From positions 1 to 51,951 of the forward strand of contig JAPLUI010000380.1 in the NCBI GenBank assembly GCA_026397725.1: 51,951 nt of DNA. The letters are read 5' to 3'. Below the pieces are notes generated by a model that saw nothing but the letters and a program-made list of their open reading frames with translations, was not told where the DNA came from and made no database searches. Every line of letters starts with the position of its first letter. The first letter of the stretch is position 1. The position numbers and the translations under genes are program-made. This stretch comes from Verrucomicrobiota bacterium. Lineage in GTDB: Bacteria; Verrucomicrobiota; Verrucomicrobiia; Verrucomicrobiales; Akkermansiaceae. This document shows positions 51,460 through 51,951 of this stretch, one piece after another.

Positions 51460-51951
51460 AGCGCGATCCCTGGTGGGGTTGTTTTTTCACCCCCGAAGAC
51501 TCCGCCATGCCACTGCACTTGTCACGCCAATGAACCCGACAGTGACAAACCATGGCCTAACATCGCCGACCGGATGCCGCTCCCGGCACCCCCCGGAAGG
51601 TGCCAAGTCATGTTCCGGGATGCAATACCAATTCCTGGTCAATTCAAGGTCCAGCCCAGGAAGTGTGAAATTTTCAGACTTTTCCATTGCGCTGTTCTTT
51701 TGAACGGCTATCCTGTCGTCATGTCCCAGCCACCGCCTCCCTCACCGGCCGCTTCCGCCGCGACTCCAGCACCGCCGAAATTTCCTCCACCGCCTCGAAT
51801 CCCTCGCCATCCGCCCCGCCACCCGCGACTACTACGTTCGCTGGGCCGAGGCCTGGATCAACCCGCCAAATGGATTGATGAGTGATGATTGCTGAATTTT
51901 GATTTCAGAAGTGACTGAAAGGCGAATTCTTCATCTTCCATTCAAACCTCA
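51460..51951. other. Non-coding stretch at the right edge, nothing secure
   Basis: No gene is supported. Around 51780-51880 one frame reads LESLAIRPATRDYYVRWAEAWINPP and stops soon afterwards. This faintly recalls the N-terminal DNA-binding part of a tyrosine recombinase, but it is too short to claim. The final 60 bp are A/T-rich and may be a promoter for a gene outside the window. Confidence 0.4.

Noticed and set aside
51721..51885. Possible start of an integrase gene
   Set aside because: Only about 25 residues recall a tyrosine-recombinase N-terminus; the frame stops at once, and the ATG-started frame is Pro-rich and unnatural.

Overview
The window is high-GC DNA that most resembles a Verrucomicrobiota chromosome. 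The reasons are indirect: dispersed intergenic repeats (one near 2.67 kb with inverted copies near 51.4 kb), a C-terminal module of the RFYSTRGQP type common in secreted proteins of that phylum, weak Shine-Dalgarno sites, and a general mix of large hybrid kinases and exopolysaccharide genes. The phylum is an inference from pattern memory, not a measured placement.

Layout. 1-1300: no intact gene, only a remnant of an IS1634-type transposase and a strong hairpin. 1404-2594 (+): a FIST sensory protein. 2748-17968 (-): one long, tightly coupled chemosensory operon, read from right to left as MCP, CheW, CheR-TPR, CheW, CheA-REC, CheB, then a REC-histidine kinase and two large hybrid kinases. The first six genes have the same order and domain make-up as wspA-F of pseudomonads. 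The slot of the diguanylate cyclase WspR is filled by phosphorelay kinases, one of which has a CxxCH heme-type motif in a Tll0287-like segment. 18160-19557 (+): a Wzy/O-antigen-ligase-like polymerase. 19589-23416 (-): a further hybrid kinase with a multi-spanning N-terminus and a terminal Hpt.

23.4-39.3 kb (-) is an exopolysaccharide operon: priming phosphoglycosyl transferase, a beta-helix/nucleotidyltransferase-like protein, an RsbW-RsbU type kinase/phosphatase, a stand-alone receiver, an alkaline-phosphatase-superfamily enzyme, four glycosyltransferases, a chain-length (Wzz) protein, two Wza-like export proteins and a uridine kinase, ending in two frame-broken genes. From the same divergent promoter region, 39.4-46.2 kb (+) runs the other way: a STAS protein, a nucleotidyltransferase-fold protein, a glycosyltransferase, a WecG/TagA glycosyltransferase fused to two STAS domains, another glycosyltransferase and a Wzx flippase. 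Together with the polymerase at 18 kb this is a nearly complete Wzx/Wzy pathway: prime, extend, flip, polymerise, export.

The most interesting point is control. The locus carries all parts of a partner switch (HATPase kinase plus PP2C phosphatase, receiver, STAS), comparable with SypE/SypA in Vibrio fischeri biofilm control, and also places two STAS domains directly on a biosynthetic enzyme. This suggests post-translational switching of polysaccharide synthesis. The upstream chemosensory operon could feed the same decision through phosphorelay, but no direct link is visible in sequence.

46.2-51.95 kb is patchy: a copied 91-bp leader of the topoisomerase gene, a secreted-protein C-terminal fragment, two lower-GC unknown genes, an intact ParC/GyrA-type topoisomerase subunit, a 30-bp triple tandem repeat next to a broken REP-type (Y1) transposase, and dispersed repeats. 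No tRNA, rRNA or CRISPR array was recognised.
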